This document shows, in pieces, positions 1 through 5,937 of a stretch of DNA of 8,028 nt; position 1 is the stretch's first letter, and each line of letters starts with the position of its first letter. Under the pieces are notes generated by a model. It made no database searches, was not told where the DNA came from, and saw only the letters and a program-made list of their open reading frames with translations. The position numbers and the translations under genes are program-made. Source of the stretch: an uncultured Tissierellia bacterium (GTDB taxonomy: Bacteria > Bacillota > Clostridia > Tissierellales > Peptoniphilaceae); assembly GCA_947278105.1 (NCBI GenBank), contig CAMYOR010000040.1, positions 1 to 8,028 on the forward strand. Direction: 5' to 3'.

Positions 1-206
1 TTCGGCGTTTGGGGTAGAATATGGGTTCCACCCTAAATGGCACTTTTTAGAGTTTGGGGTGGAGTTTTTGTTGTTAAATTTTTAACACGACCCTTGGCTT
101 CGCTCGAAATGCACTCTCCACTCCACCCCAAATGGTGTTTTTCGGGGTTTGGGGTGGAGTAAAGGAGCTTTTGATAAATTTTTTACGCAAGTCCACCCTT
201 CGCCCC
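1..206. repeat. Palindromic mosaic repeat cluster, left copy (BIME-like)
   Basis: This gene-free stretch contains hairpins built on one sequence theme. One pairs TCCACCCTAAA (27-37) with TTTGGGGTGGA (53-63, one G-T wobble). A second pairs ACTCCACCCCAAA (120-132) with TTTGGGGTGGAGT (148-160), 13 perfect base pairs. The first 20 bases look like the right arm of a further hairpin cut by the window edge. AT-rich modules follow the hairpins: GTTAAATTTTTAAC (74-87, itself palindromic) and GATAAATTTTTTAC near 172-186. The same modules recur at 3771-3998. This resembles bacterial interspersed mosaic elements in layout, but I do not recognise the family. Short reading frames crossing it are not convincing genes. 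Confidence 0.75.
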
Positions 207-245
207 GCAAAAAAAGAAGCCGAAAAATTCGGCTTCTTTTTTTGC
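207..245. terminator. Strong bidirectional intrinsic terminator
   Basis: A perfect 18-bp stem (207-224 with 228-245) has a 3-nt AAA loop. Its core is GAAGCCGAA/TTCGGCTTC, flanked by A7 on the left and T7 on the right, so either strand reads as a GC-containing stem followed by a U-tract. It lies about 280 nt past the stop of the minus-strand rbr/hydrolase unit and could also end a plus-strand transcript entering from the left. Confidence 0.85.
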
Positions 246-260
246 TCTTCTTTTCTCCAG

Positions 261-370
261 CCTCGTCGGGGCCGGCTGGGTGGCGCCCTCATCGGGGCCA
301 GCCGGGAGCGATCAGTTCGGCCCAAGCGCAATCCCCGGCTCCCGGCCCTCTACCGAGGGCCGGGAGCCGG
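261..370. other. GC-rich hairpins without U-tracts
   Basis: Two inverted repeats are visible. CCGGCTGG (272-279) pairs with CCAGCCGG (298-305) around an 18-nt loop that contains GGCGCC. CCGGCTCCCGGCCCTC (335-350) pairs perfectly with 355-370, 16 bp around a TACC loop. Neither is followed by a U-run on either strand, so they are not classic intrinsic terminators. They lie in the 3' region of the minus-strand hydrolase transcript and could stabilise its 3' end or block transcription. The role is unknown. Confidence 0.6.
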
Positions 371-444
371 TCCCTTGGGGGTCAGCAGCCCCAGCAAGGC
401 CGGGATCTTCCTCTTCAGGCCGGCCGAGTGCACGGTTCAACCCA

Positions 445-488
445 GGAGGCTCCCCAGCCCTCTTCGGGCCGGGGAGCCTCCCCTTTTT
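445..488 (+). terminator. Probable plus-strand intrinsic terminator
   Basis: GGAGGCTCCCC (445-455) pairs with GGGGAGCCTCC (471-481). An inner GCCC/GGGC extends the stem past one A-C mismatch, with loop TCTTC. A T5 run (484-488) follows on the plus strand only. It would stop transcription arriving from the left, which would otherwise run antisense into the hydrolase gene. Confidence 0.55.
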
Positions 489-490
489 CC

Positions 491-527
491 CCCCTTCGCC
501 GGCCTCCGGCCGGCCAAGGGGCCTTTT
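491..527 (+). terminator. Possible plus-strand terminator next to the hydrolase stop
   Basis: CCCCTT (491-496) pairs with AAGGGG (516-521), and GCCGGCC (498-504) with GGCCGGC (508-514), around a TCC loop and one C-C mismatch. CCTTTT follows on the plus strand. The structure abuts the stop codon of the minus-strand hydrolase gene, but read on the minus strand it has no U-tract. It may work mainly as a plus-strand terminator or as a 3'-end stabiliser for the minus-strand mRNA. Confidence 0.45.
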
Positions 528-1091
528 CTACATAATCAGCTTTTGAAGGCCCCGGAACTGGGGATCCTTGGCATCGCCAATGAGGTCCAGGAGGACCATT
601 TCCATATTCATGACGACGGCGCCCATCTCCCCCATCACCTCGAGGGCATTTTCCCAGTTTTCCGCAAAGCGGGAGGTGACGCAGTCCTTGGGGATAATCA
701 CATCATAGCCATGTTCCAGGAGGGCCCGGCAGCTGGCAAAGACGCAGGCCTGGGTCTCCATGCCCATCAAGATGACCTGCTTTTTGCCGGTTTCCCCCAG
801 GGCCCGGGCGATCTTATCCGTCATGCCGTTAAAGACCGTCTTGGAATCATAGGTAGCATCAAGCTCCTTTAAAAGAGTCGCCAGCGGCTCGACCGTAGGC
901 CCCATGGCCTTGGGGTACTGCTCCGTATAAAGGGCGGGCATCCCATAGGCCTTGGCCGCCTCCAGAAGAATCGAAATGTTCTTAACCGTCTTTTCCTGGT
1001 TCTGCTGAATCCCTAAAAGCACGCCCTGGACGTCCACCACCATCACAGCGGCATCGTCCCGGCGGCAATGATATTTCTCCAAAATTGCCAT
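528..1091 (-). CDS. Isochorismatase-family cysteine hydrolase (YcaC-like)
   Basis: The protein has 187 residues, normal for a stand-alone isochorismatase-fold hydrolase. Members hydrolyse amide or related bonds in small molecules through a Cys-Asp-Lys triad. The triad is visible as D20 in VMVVDVQ, K84 in DSKTVFNG and C116 in GMETQACV, followed by the family pattern GYDVIIPKDCVTSR (128-141). The METQACVFASCRALLEHGYDV segment resembles the YcaC/nicotinamidase-related branch more than true isochorismatases, and the substrate cannot be inferred. No signal peptide or membrane segment is seen, so it is cytoplasmic. The ATG lies 9 nt after the rubrerythrin stop with a weak AAGAGAAG ribosome site, which implies co-transcription with rbr. 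Family assignment is firm. Nicotinamidase or another amidohydrolase activity would be a guess. Confidence 0.93.
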   Translation of the reverse strand: MAILEKYHCRRDDAAVMVVDVQGVLLGIQQNQEKTVKNISILLEAAKAYGMPALYTEQYPKAMGPTVEPLATLLKELDATYDSKTVFNGMTDKIARALGETGKKQVILMGMETQACVFASCRALLEHGYDVIIPKDCVTSRFAENWENALEVMGEMGAVVMNMEMVLLDLIGDAKDPQFRGLQKLIM

Positions 1092-1100
1092 AGGCTTCTC

Positions 1101-1682
1101 TTAGGCGATGATCATTTCAAAATAGCCCTGAGGTTCCTCGCAGACGGGGCACTTGTTGGGGGCATTCTTTGACTTGACAATGCAACCGCAGTTCCGGCAT
1201 CTCCAGAAGACTTCCTTCTCTCTCTTGAAAAGGGACCCATCTTCCAGGGCTGCCAAGAGCTTGTTGTAGCGCTCTTCATGGAATTTTTCAACCTCGGCCA
1301 CCTTGCGGAATTTCATCGCAATCGTCTTGAAACCCTCTTTTTCAGCGACTTCTGCCATCTGGGGATACATTTCTGTCCACTCACCATGCTCACCCAGAGC
1401 CGCTCCCTTGAGGTTCTCCTTGATATCGCCTAGGACAACGGGGAACTCGCCCTCAATTTCAATCCCTTCGGCCACGTCAAAATCCTCGGCTAAAGCCTCC
1501 ATCCACTCCTCGGCATGGGCTTTTTCGTTGGCAGCCGTATCCTCAAAAATCAAGGCAATATAGCCATAGCCATCTTTTCTTGCCTGTTCCGCAGCGAAAG
1601 TGTAACGATTTCTAGCCTGGGATTCTCCGGCAAAAGCCGTCATTAAATTCTTAGCAGTCTCGGTTCCTTTTAAACTGGTCAT
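1101..1682 (-). CDS. rbr: Rubrerythrin
   Basis: This 193-residue non-haem iron protein reduces hydrogen peroxide in the cytoplasm of anaerobes, taking electrons from reduced rubredoxin or NADH-linked partners. The N-terminal ferritin-like four-helix domain (about 1-145) shows the diiron carboxylates: E20 in FAGESQARNRY, E53-x2-H56 in ANEKAH, E98-x2-E101 in GEHGEW and E132-x2-H135 in EVEKFH. The C-terminal rubredoxin-like domain (about 157-193) has the FeS4 knuckles C162-x2-C165 and C178-x2-C181. The frame stays open upstream to 1883, but the start at 1682 fits best: it gives the normal family length and follows GGAGGAGTAGT. The upstream residues are not rubrerythrin-like. It is the first gene of a two-gene unit with the downstream hydrolase and is divergent from ade. 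Confidence 0.97.
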   Translation of the reverse strand: MTSLKGTETAKNLMTAFAGESQARNRYTFAAEQARKDGYGYIALIFEDTAANEKAHAEEWMEALAEDFDVAEGIEIEGEFPVVLGDIKENLKGAALGEHGEWTEMYPQMAEVAEKEGFKTIAMKFRKVAEVEKFHEERYNKLLAALEDGSLFKREKEVFWRCRNCGCIVKSKNAPNKCPVCEEPQGYFEMIIA

Positions 1683-1742
1683 ACTACTCCTCCTTATAGC
1701 ATTCTCCGATTTGATTGTCGGAAAGGGATGAAAATCTTTCCT

Positions 1743-1778
1743 TAAAATGATCATTATATTTCTAGGAAAAATTTTCAA
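1743..1778 (-). promoter_or_regulatory. rbr promoter with overlapping palindromic operator candidate
   Basis: Read on the minus strand, a perfect TATAAT lies at 1753-1758. A TTGAAA at 1773-1778 is only 14 nt away, short for a -35, so the -35 assignment is uncertain. A near-perfect 16-bp palindrome, TAAAATGATCATTATA (1743-1758, plus strand, 7 of 8 pairs), covers the -10 box. Its length and AT-rich character recall PerR/Fur boxes, which control rubrerythrin in several anaerobes, but it is not an exact match. The predicted leader is about 60 nt and contains a small CCGA/TCGG hairpin. Confidence 0.5.
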
Positions 1779-1853
1779 CATGAAATAGACGGTGAAGGGC
1801 GGCAAAAAATAACAAAAAGTCTTGTTCCTTCCTTCTTTTCCGCTTACTGTAAA

Positions 1854-1880
1854 TATATAGCCTTTACCATGGAAGGTAAA
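1854..1880 (+). promoter_or_regulatory. Possible ade promoter/operator region
   Basis: A TATATA (1854-1859) lies in an AT-rich tract about 75 nt upstream of the ade start. It is followed at once by an inverted repeat, TTTACC (1863-1868) and GGTAAA (1875-1880), around ATGGAA. That spacing is what a repressor site just after a -10 box would show. No good -35 hexamer is visible. The leader does not show the conserved core of a purine riboswitch. Confidence 0.3.
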
Positions 1881-1931
1881 CAAAGAAATTGCTGAATTAT
1901 TATTTTTAAAGAAGGAAAGGGCAGGATATCC

Positions 1932-3668
1932 ATGACAAAAGAAGAACTTTTTAGGCTCATTGAAACCGCCGGCGGGAAGCGAAAGGCGGACATGGTCATA
2001 AAAAACGGAAAAATCTTAGACCTAGGGGCAGGGAAAATTCGCCAGGAGGACCTGGCCATCTGCGGCCGTCGAATTGCCGGGATCGGCCCGGACTATGAAG
2101 GTGAAAAGGTCCTGGATGCCGAAGGGGCCTACATCCTCCCTGGACTGATGGACGCCCATATTCATATTGAATCCTCCTACCTCAGTCCCGAGGCCTTCGC
2201 TCAGGCCGTCGTTCCCTGGGGGACGACCACGGTGATCGCCGATCCCCATGAAATTGTCAATGTCGCCGGGCTGGCGGGGCTTAGGTATATGCAGGAAGCG
2301 GCCTCAAAGACCCCTCTAAAAATCGAATACATGGTCCCCTCCTGCGTTCCCTCGACCGCCTTTGAAACGGCCGGGGCATCCCTTTTTGCCAAGGATCTGG
2401 CGGCCCCCCTCATGGAAGATGGCATCGCCGGCCTGGCAGAGCTGATGAACTTTCCCGGGGTCCTCAATGGCGATCCGGACATCCTGGATAAGATCATGGC
2501 CGCCAAGTCTGCAGGTAAGCCAATCGATGGCCATGCCCCCGGTCTTTTGGGCAAGGGTCTTTGCGCCTACGCCTCGGCGGGAATTCTCGCTGACCATGAA
2601 TCCTCCACCCTCGAAGAGATGGACCAGCGGCTAAAGTGCGGAATGCGGGTCCTGATCCGCCAGGGGTCCTCCTGCCATGACCTGGAAAACCTTCTTCCCG
2701 GGGTCAATGCAAAAAACTACAGCCGGTGTCTTTTCTGCTCGGATGACCGCCAGGCCCAAACCCTGAGGGAAAAGGGCCATCTCAACGAACACCTAAGGCT
2801 CGCCGTTTCCATGGGCCTGGATCCCCTGATGGCGGTTTCCATGGCCAGCTTAAATACGGCCGAAGCCTTTGGTCTAGGCGACCGCGGGGCCCTTTTCCCC
2901 GGCCGGGCCGCTGATTTTATCCTGGTGGAGGATCTCAAAGATTTCCTTCCCCGCCAGGTCTACATTGACGGAAGGCTCGTGGCCAAAGACGGCAAATACC
3001 TGCCGGACCTGGTCCGAGCCGATGCTTCCCAGGTCAAAAACAGCTTTCACCTGAGAAATTTCTCGGAGGAGAGGCTGAAATTTCATCTGAAAAAGGACCA
3101 GGTCAAGGTCATCGAGGTCCTTCCGGGGGGCGTTTTGACGAAAAAGTCCAAAGCCAGGCTGGCCCTGGATGAGGCCGGCGATGTCCTCCTTGGCATAGAC
3201 CAAGATCTTTGCCGGCTGGCCGTTGTCGAAAGACACAAGGGGACGGGAAACGTCGGCCTGGGCCTCATTGGAGCCTATGGGCTTAGAAAGGGAGCAATCG
3301 CCGTTTCCATTGCCCACGACTCCCACAACATCATCTGCTGCGGGAAAGACCCTCGGGAAATGGCCATGGCAATCGAAGAGCTGGCCCGTCAGGAGGGCGG
3401 CATTGTCCTCGTTTTAAACGGCAAGGTTCTCTCCCGCCTCCCCCTTCCGATCGGCGGTCTGATGTCCGACCAAGATGCGGACTTTGTCGCCGGCCGCCTC
3501 GCCGACCTGGAGAAAGCGGCCCACGAAAAGCTGGGCGTCTCCCCCGCCATCGACCCGGTGATGACCCTTTCCTTCATGTCCCTGGCCGTCATTCCGGAGC
3601 TTAAACTCACCGATCTCGGCCTTTTCGACGTAAACCAGTTCCAACTGGTCCCCCTGGAAGACGAGTAA
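1932..3668 (+). CDS. ade: Adenine deaminase
   Basis: The enzyme deaminates adenine to hypoxanthine plus ammonia (EC 3.5.4.2) in purine salvage and purine catabolism. The protein has 578 residues, the usual length for the bacterial AdeC family of the amidohydrolase superfamily. Visible landmarks in order are the N-terminal strand domain with ADMVIKNGKILD (19-30), the metal-binding DAHIHIESS (74-82), TTVIADPHEIVNV (99-111), PSCVPST (136-142), GHAPGL (200-205), DHESST (221-226), FCSDDR (268-273), the metallo-domain closure NTAEAFGLGDRGALFPGRAADF (from 308), and the family-specific C-terminal domain with AHDSHNI (461-467). No key residue appears to be missing. The ATG follows a purine-rich GAAGGAAAGGGCAGGA. 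It is transcribed alone, divergent from rbr and convergent with the esterase, and ends 8 nt before a 40-bp repeat. Confidence 0.97.
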   Translation: MTKEELFRLIETAGGKRKADMVIKNGKILDLGAGKIRQEDLAICGRRIAGIGPDYEGEKVLDAEGAYILPGLMDAHIHIESSYLSPEAFAQAVVPWGTTTVIADPHEIVNVAGLAGLRYMQEAASKTPLKIEYMVPSCVPSTAFETAGASLFAKDLAAPLMEDGIAGLAELMNFPGVLNGDPDILDKIMAAKSAGKPIDGHAPGLLGKGLCAYASAGILADHESSTLEEMDQRLKCGMRVLIRQGSSCHDLENLLPGVNAKNYSRCLFCSDDRQAQTLREKGHLNEHLRLAVSMGLDPLMAVSMASLNTAEAFGLGDRGALFPGRAADFILVEDLKDFLPRQVYIDGRLVAKDGKYLPDLVRADASQVKNSFHLRNFSEERLKFHLKKDQVKVIEVLPGGVLTKKSKARLALDEAGDVLLGIDQDLCRLAVVERHKGTGNVGLGLIGAYGLRKGAIAVSIAHDSHNIICCGKDPREMAMAIEELARQEGGIVLVLNGKVLSRLPLPIGGLMSDQDADFVAGRLADLEKAAHEKLGVSPAIDPVMTLSFMSLAVIPELKLTDLGLFDVNQFQLVPLEDE

Positions 3669-3675
3669 GGGAGAA

Positions 3676-3715
3676 GCGGCGGATGGGCAAGCCGGCCGGC
3701 GAGGTGAAGATAAGG
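3676..3715. repeat. 40-bp perfect direct repeat, copy 1
   Basis: This block is identical base for base to 4187-4226 and in the same orientation, 511 bp apart. It starts 8 nt after the ade stop codon. It contains the 10-bp palindrome GCCGGCCGGC (3691-3700) and ends in GGTGAAGATAAGG. Flanking bases differ (A before and A after here; G and T at the other copy). Confidence 0.9.
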
Positions 3716-3770
3716 AGGGGCTGACCCCAAACCCCCTTCCTAAAGCCCCTTCCTTCAAAAAAAGCCCCCA

Positions 3771-3998
3771 TTCCACCCCAAGCGGAGGTTTCGTTGGTTT
3801 TGAGTGGAGTGTGGGGGCGAAATTTTTGTTAAATTTTTAACGCTCTCCACCGCTTCGCCCAACATAAAATCCCCCACTCCACCCCAATCTGCGTTTTCGT
3901 GGGTTTAGGGTGGAATAGGAGTTCCACCCCAAATGGCACTTTTCGGCATTTGGGGTGGAGTGGAGGGAGATTTTTGATAAATCTTTAACAGAATTTCC
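3771..3998. repeat. Palindromic mosaic repeat cluster, right copy (BIME-like)
   Basis: This is the same repeat family as at 1-206. The best hairpin pairs TCCACCCCAAATG (3923-3935) with CATTTGGGGTGGA (3947-3959), 13 perfect base pairs with an 11-nt loop. A second pairs TCCACCC (3878-3884) with GGGTGGA (3908-3914). A decayed third lies at 3772-3808 (TCCAC/GTGGA). AT-rich modules recur: GTTAAATTTTTAAC (3828-3841) and TTTTTGATAAATCTTTAAC (3971-3989). Shared linkers include CTCTCCACCGCTTCGCCC, echoing the left cluster. The cluster lies between two convergent genes. Confidence 0.75.
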
Positions 3999-4000
3999 CC

Positions 4001-4086
4001 CGCCACTCCGACTTAATCCTGTTTTCGCCTTTTCCACTGGAGCCGCCACTCCGACTAAAACCCAGGTTTGCCATTTTCCCCGGAGC
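4001..4086. repeat. 43-bp imperfect tandem duplication
   Basis: Two copies, at 4001-4043 and 4044-4086, each start with CGCCACTCCGACT and end in a GGAGC-type tail. They differ at scattered positions in between (for example TTAATCC versus AAAACCC). This is a diverged tandem pair next to the palindromic cluster. I assign no function. Confidence 0.6.
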
Positions 4087-4186
4087 GGCGGCGATGAGGG
4101 AGCGGAGGGCGGAGTTGAAGGACCCCGGAGCTAGGATACTTTCGAGCGAGGTTCGAGATGGCGAATCTAGGGACATTGGGCGCCTG

Positions 4187-4226
4187 GCGGCGGATGGGCA
4201 AGCCGGCCGGCGAGGTGAAGATAAGG
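4187..4226. repeat. 40-bp perfect direct repeat, copy 2
   Basis: This block is identical to 3676-3715 and in direct orientation. It ends one nucleotide before the hairpin that lies downstream of the esterase stop codon. The two copies bracket a 471-bp segment that holds the palindromic cluster and the 43-bp duplication. Confidence 0.9.
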
Positions 4227-4227
4227 T

Positions 4228-4248
4228 GTCCCGGCCTCCGGCCGGGAC
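4228..4248 (-). terminator. Hairpin downstream of the esterase gene, weak U-tract
   Basis: GTCCCGGCC (4228-4236) pairs with GGCCGGGAC (4240-4248), 9 perfect base pairs with a TCC loop, 26 nt past the esterase stop. On the minus strand it is followed by ACCTTATCTTCACC, which is pyrimidine-rich but not a U-run. It is plausibly a weak terminator or 3' stabiliser. Confidence 0.45.
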
Positions 4249-4274
4249 GGGATTGAGAAGGATCCCTCCGCCCC

Positions 4275-5030
4275 TTACCCTCTTCCAATCGGCAGGCCCT
4301 GGAGGAACTGGCCCGCCTCAACCATTCTCTTATTCCAGAAGAACCAGTTATGGCTGCCCTTCTTATATAAACTCTGGACGGAGACTCCCTCCTCCCGAAG
4401 CTTTTTCTCATAGGTAAGGCAACCCGGATAGAAGGGATCCTCCGTCCCGCAGGCGATCATAATCTCCGGCCCCCCCTCAAACTTAAAGAACCCAGGGTCG
4501 CTGTACTCTCTTTCTTTAATATAGTAATTGGCCAAAAGCTCCTCATGGCCGCATCGATTTTTTTCATCCATGGCCATGGAGAGGATTTGCTGGTAATCCA
4601 GGCAGGGAGAAAGGCAGCAGGCCTTATGAAAGAGGTCAGGATGCTTGGAAATCAGGGACATGGCCCCATAGCCCCCCATGGAAATCCCCATGACCATCCA
4701 ATCCTTTCTTTCGGGCAGGATAAAGTGGGAGGTCAGATAGGGAACCAGATCTTGGACAATGGCGTCCTCATAGGGATAAAAGCCATTTAAAAAGAAAGAC
4801 CGGTCCCCCTGGGGGAGGACAAAGGTCAGGTTAAAAGTGGTGGAAACCAGCTCCAGCGGAAGCTTGGAAGCGCATTCCCGGTAATCGCCCCCGATCCCAT
4901 GGAGGCAGAAAACTAGCTTGGGCGCAAGACCCGGAATTTTATAGGGGGACCCTTCATGGGGGACCACTAGCATAAAAGGCATATCCCTCCCCATTAATGG
5001 AGACCGGAAACGACAATCAAATATGGCCAT
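4275..5030 (-). CDS. Alpha/beta-hydrolase esterase (esterase D/Fes-like)
   Basis: The protein has 251 residues and belongs to the putative esterase family that includes tributyrin esterase, S-formylglutathione hydrolase and enterochelin-esterase relatives. Such enzymes hydrolyse carboxylic esters with a Ser-Asp-His triad. The HGIGGD loop (44-49) supplies the oxyanion hole, S117 lies in the nucleophile elbow MGISMGGYGAMS, D198 in ACGTEDPFY and H227 in KKGSHNWFFW are the probable acid and base. There is no signal peptide, so it is probably cytoplasmic. Its substrate cannot be read from the sequence. The ATG is preceded by AGAAGGAAAA, a somewhat close ribosome site. It lies 235 nt downstream of the ATPase gene on the same strand, separated by a strong hairpin, so co-transcription is uncertain. 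Confidence 0.9.
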   Translation of the reverse strand: MAIFDCRFRSPLMGRDMPFMLVVPHEGSPYKIPGLAPKLVFCLHGIGGDYRECASKLPLELVSTTFNLTFVLPQGDRSFFLNGFYPYEDAIVQDLVPYLTSHFILPERKDWMVMGISMGGYGAMSLISKHPDLFHKACCLSPCLDYQQILSMAMDEKNRCGHEELLANYYIKEREYSDPGFFKFEGGPEIMIACGTEDPFYPGCLTYEKKLREEGVSVQSLYKKGSHNWFFWNKRMVEAGQFLQGLPIGRG

Positions 5031-5265
5031 TTTTCCTTCTTTCTAATTTTCTCGGACAATATCAAAGCTTCTTCTGCGGCAGCGGTCCAAACCCGGCCAG
5101 GGGAGGCCACCCGCAGGCCCCAGCCGCCCAGCAGGGGCCGCAAACTCAGACACTCACCTGGCCGGGCCCGCCCGCAAGCTCAGGCTCAGGCCCCCGCCCC
5201 GCCGGCGCAGCCCGCAAGCTCAGGGGCCCGCCCCGGCTCGGCCCCCTCGGGGCCCAGCCGGGGCA
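5031..5265. other. GC-rich spacer with hairpin and short direct repeats
   Basis: This spacer between two minus-strand genes is strongly C-rich on the plus strand. GCCCCGGCT (5230-5238) pairs with AGCCGGGGC (5256-5264), with an inner GGCCCC/GGGGCC (5240-5245 with 5249-5254) after one C-C mismatch. This large hairpin ends 1 nt from the ATPase stop codon. CCCGCAAGCTCAGG occurs at 5171-5184 and again 40 nt later at 5211-5224. No U-run follows on the minus strand. The AT-richer end (5035-5075) probably holds the esterase promoter and ribosome site, but I cannot assign boxes. Confidence 0.55.
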
Positions 5266-5937
5266 CTACTGGTCCAGGAACTCCTTATTTCCCTGGTTGA
5301 AATGTACCTGGATGGGCAAGTAATTGCCACCGCTAAGGCCCAGCTTTTCATCCGCCAGGACAAAAGCCGGAAAGTAGGGGGACCCTTCCAGGGCATCTTC
5401 GACCCTTCGGACTCCCTCCTCCACATCCTCCCGCCGGGTCCGGGTCAGGCCCAGGGTGGGATTAAGAATCAGATAAAGGCGAAGGCCCGGAAGAAAGGCT
5501 TCAACCGCCTCCAATTGGCGAAGGAGGACCGATTTCATGTTCATCGGGTTCCGGTAAGGATTATAGAGGAAAAAGACGCAGGCCTTCTCTTTTTTTAAGT
5601 CCTCCAGGACCTGACCTAAAATAAGGAGGCCCTTTTGATCGGCGGGAAGGTCAATGATGGTCTTTTTTCCCTCCTCGTGATGGAGGATGGCATCCCGGAA
5701 CTGGAAGGGAACCGTCGGCGCATCCATAAACTGAAGGCCCGAAATCACCTCAAAGTTCGGATTTTCCCGCGCATAGGTCCGGCTGCGAAAAACCGCCTTG
5801 GTCTGGTCAAGGTCCAAAAACTTTCCCCCCTGAGGAAGGCGGGAACAGAGATATAGGGCCATCTCGCTCTTTCCTGACCCGCCCTGGCCGACCAGAACAT
5901 AGGAATCATGAGCCTTTAAGAGATCATCAATAGTCAT
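5266..5937 (-). CDS. Small P-loop ATPase, MinD/CobQ-like, partner of the GntR regulator
   Basis: The protein has 223 residues with a Walker A GQGGSGKS (17-24), a DLDQTKAVFRSR motif (42-53), a Walker B-like TIIDLPAD (93-100), NPYRNP (126-131) and LILNPTLGLTRT (156-167). As I know the family, this order (P-loop, DLD..-FRSR, hydrophobic-D, NPYR, N-x-LG-x-T) matches CobQ/CobB/MinD/ParA-fold ATP-binding proteins found beside 2-oxoacid:ferredoxin oxidoreductase genes in anaerobes. Their biochemical role is not established. The signature lysine of the deviant Walker A (KGGxGK) is Q18 here, unlike ParA/MinD proper. The start at 5937 was chosen over an upstream one at 6027 because GGAGGT lies 7 nt before the ATG and the P-loop strand then begins normally. 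It overlaps the upstream regulator by 11 nt, suggesting translational coupling. Confidence 0.85.
   Translation of the reverse strand: MTIDDLLKAHDSYVLVGQGGSGKSEMALYLCSRLPQGGKFLDLDQTKAVFRSRTYARENPNFEVISGLQFMDAPTVPFQFRDAILHHEEGKKTIIDLPADQKGLLILGQVLEDLKKEKACVFFLYNPYRNPMNMKSVLLRQLEAVEAFLPGLRLYLILNPTLGLTRTRREDVEEGVRRVEDALEGSPYFPAFVLADEKLGLSGGNYLPIQVHFNQGNKEFLDQ

Larger units (their letters stand above)
3669..4274. other. Convergent gene-free interval rich in repeats
   Basis: The 606 nt between the 3' ends of ade and the esterase gene hold no convincing gene. The reading frames here follow repeats and low-complexity sequence and resemble no protein I know. From left to right the interval contains a 40-bp direct repeat copy, a C-rich tract with a short GGGG/CCCC hairpin (3717-3728), the palindromic cluster, a 43-bp tandem duplication, a purine-rich stretch (4087-4186) in which I see no feature, the second 40-bp repeat copy, and a hairpin beside the esterase stop. 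No classic U-tract terminator for ade is evident. Confidence 0.7.

Noticed and set aside
132..872. Plus-strand 246-codon open frame
   Set aside because: It crosses the palindromic cluster, terminator and GC-rich hairpins, then runs antisense to the cysteine hydrolase. Its sequence resembles no protein family and it has no convincing ribosome site.
1683..1883. N-terminal extension of rubrerythrin to 1883
   Set aside because: The extra 67 residues lack rubrerythrin similarity and cover the promoter and the strong GGAGGAG ribosome site of the start at 1682.
1781..1931. Purine riboswitch in the ade leader
   Set aside because: The conserved P1 and loop sequences of the purine aptamer are not present; only a short TTTACC/GGTAAA hairpin is seen.
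3716..4186. Insertion sequence or MITE bounded by the 40-bp repeats
   Set aside because: There is no transposase, no terminal inverted repeats at the edges and no short target duplication. The direct repeats are kept only as a recombination footprint hypothesis.
4055..4417. Open frames on both strands between ade and the esterase
   Set aside because: They are low-complexity Arg/Pro/Gly-rich, span repeats and overlap the esterase 3' end in antisense.
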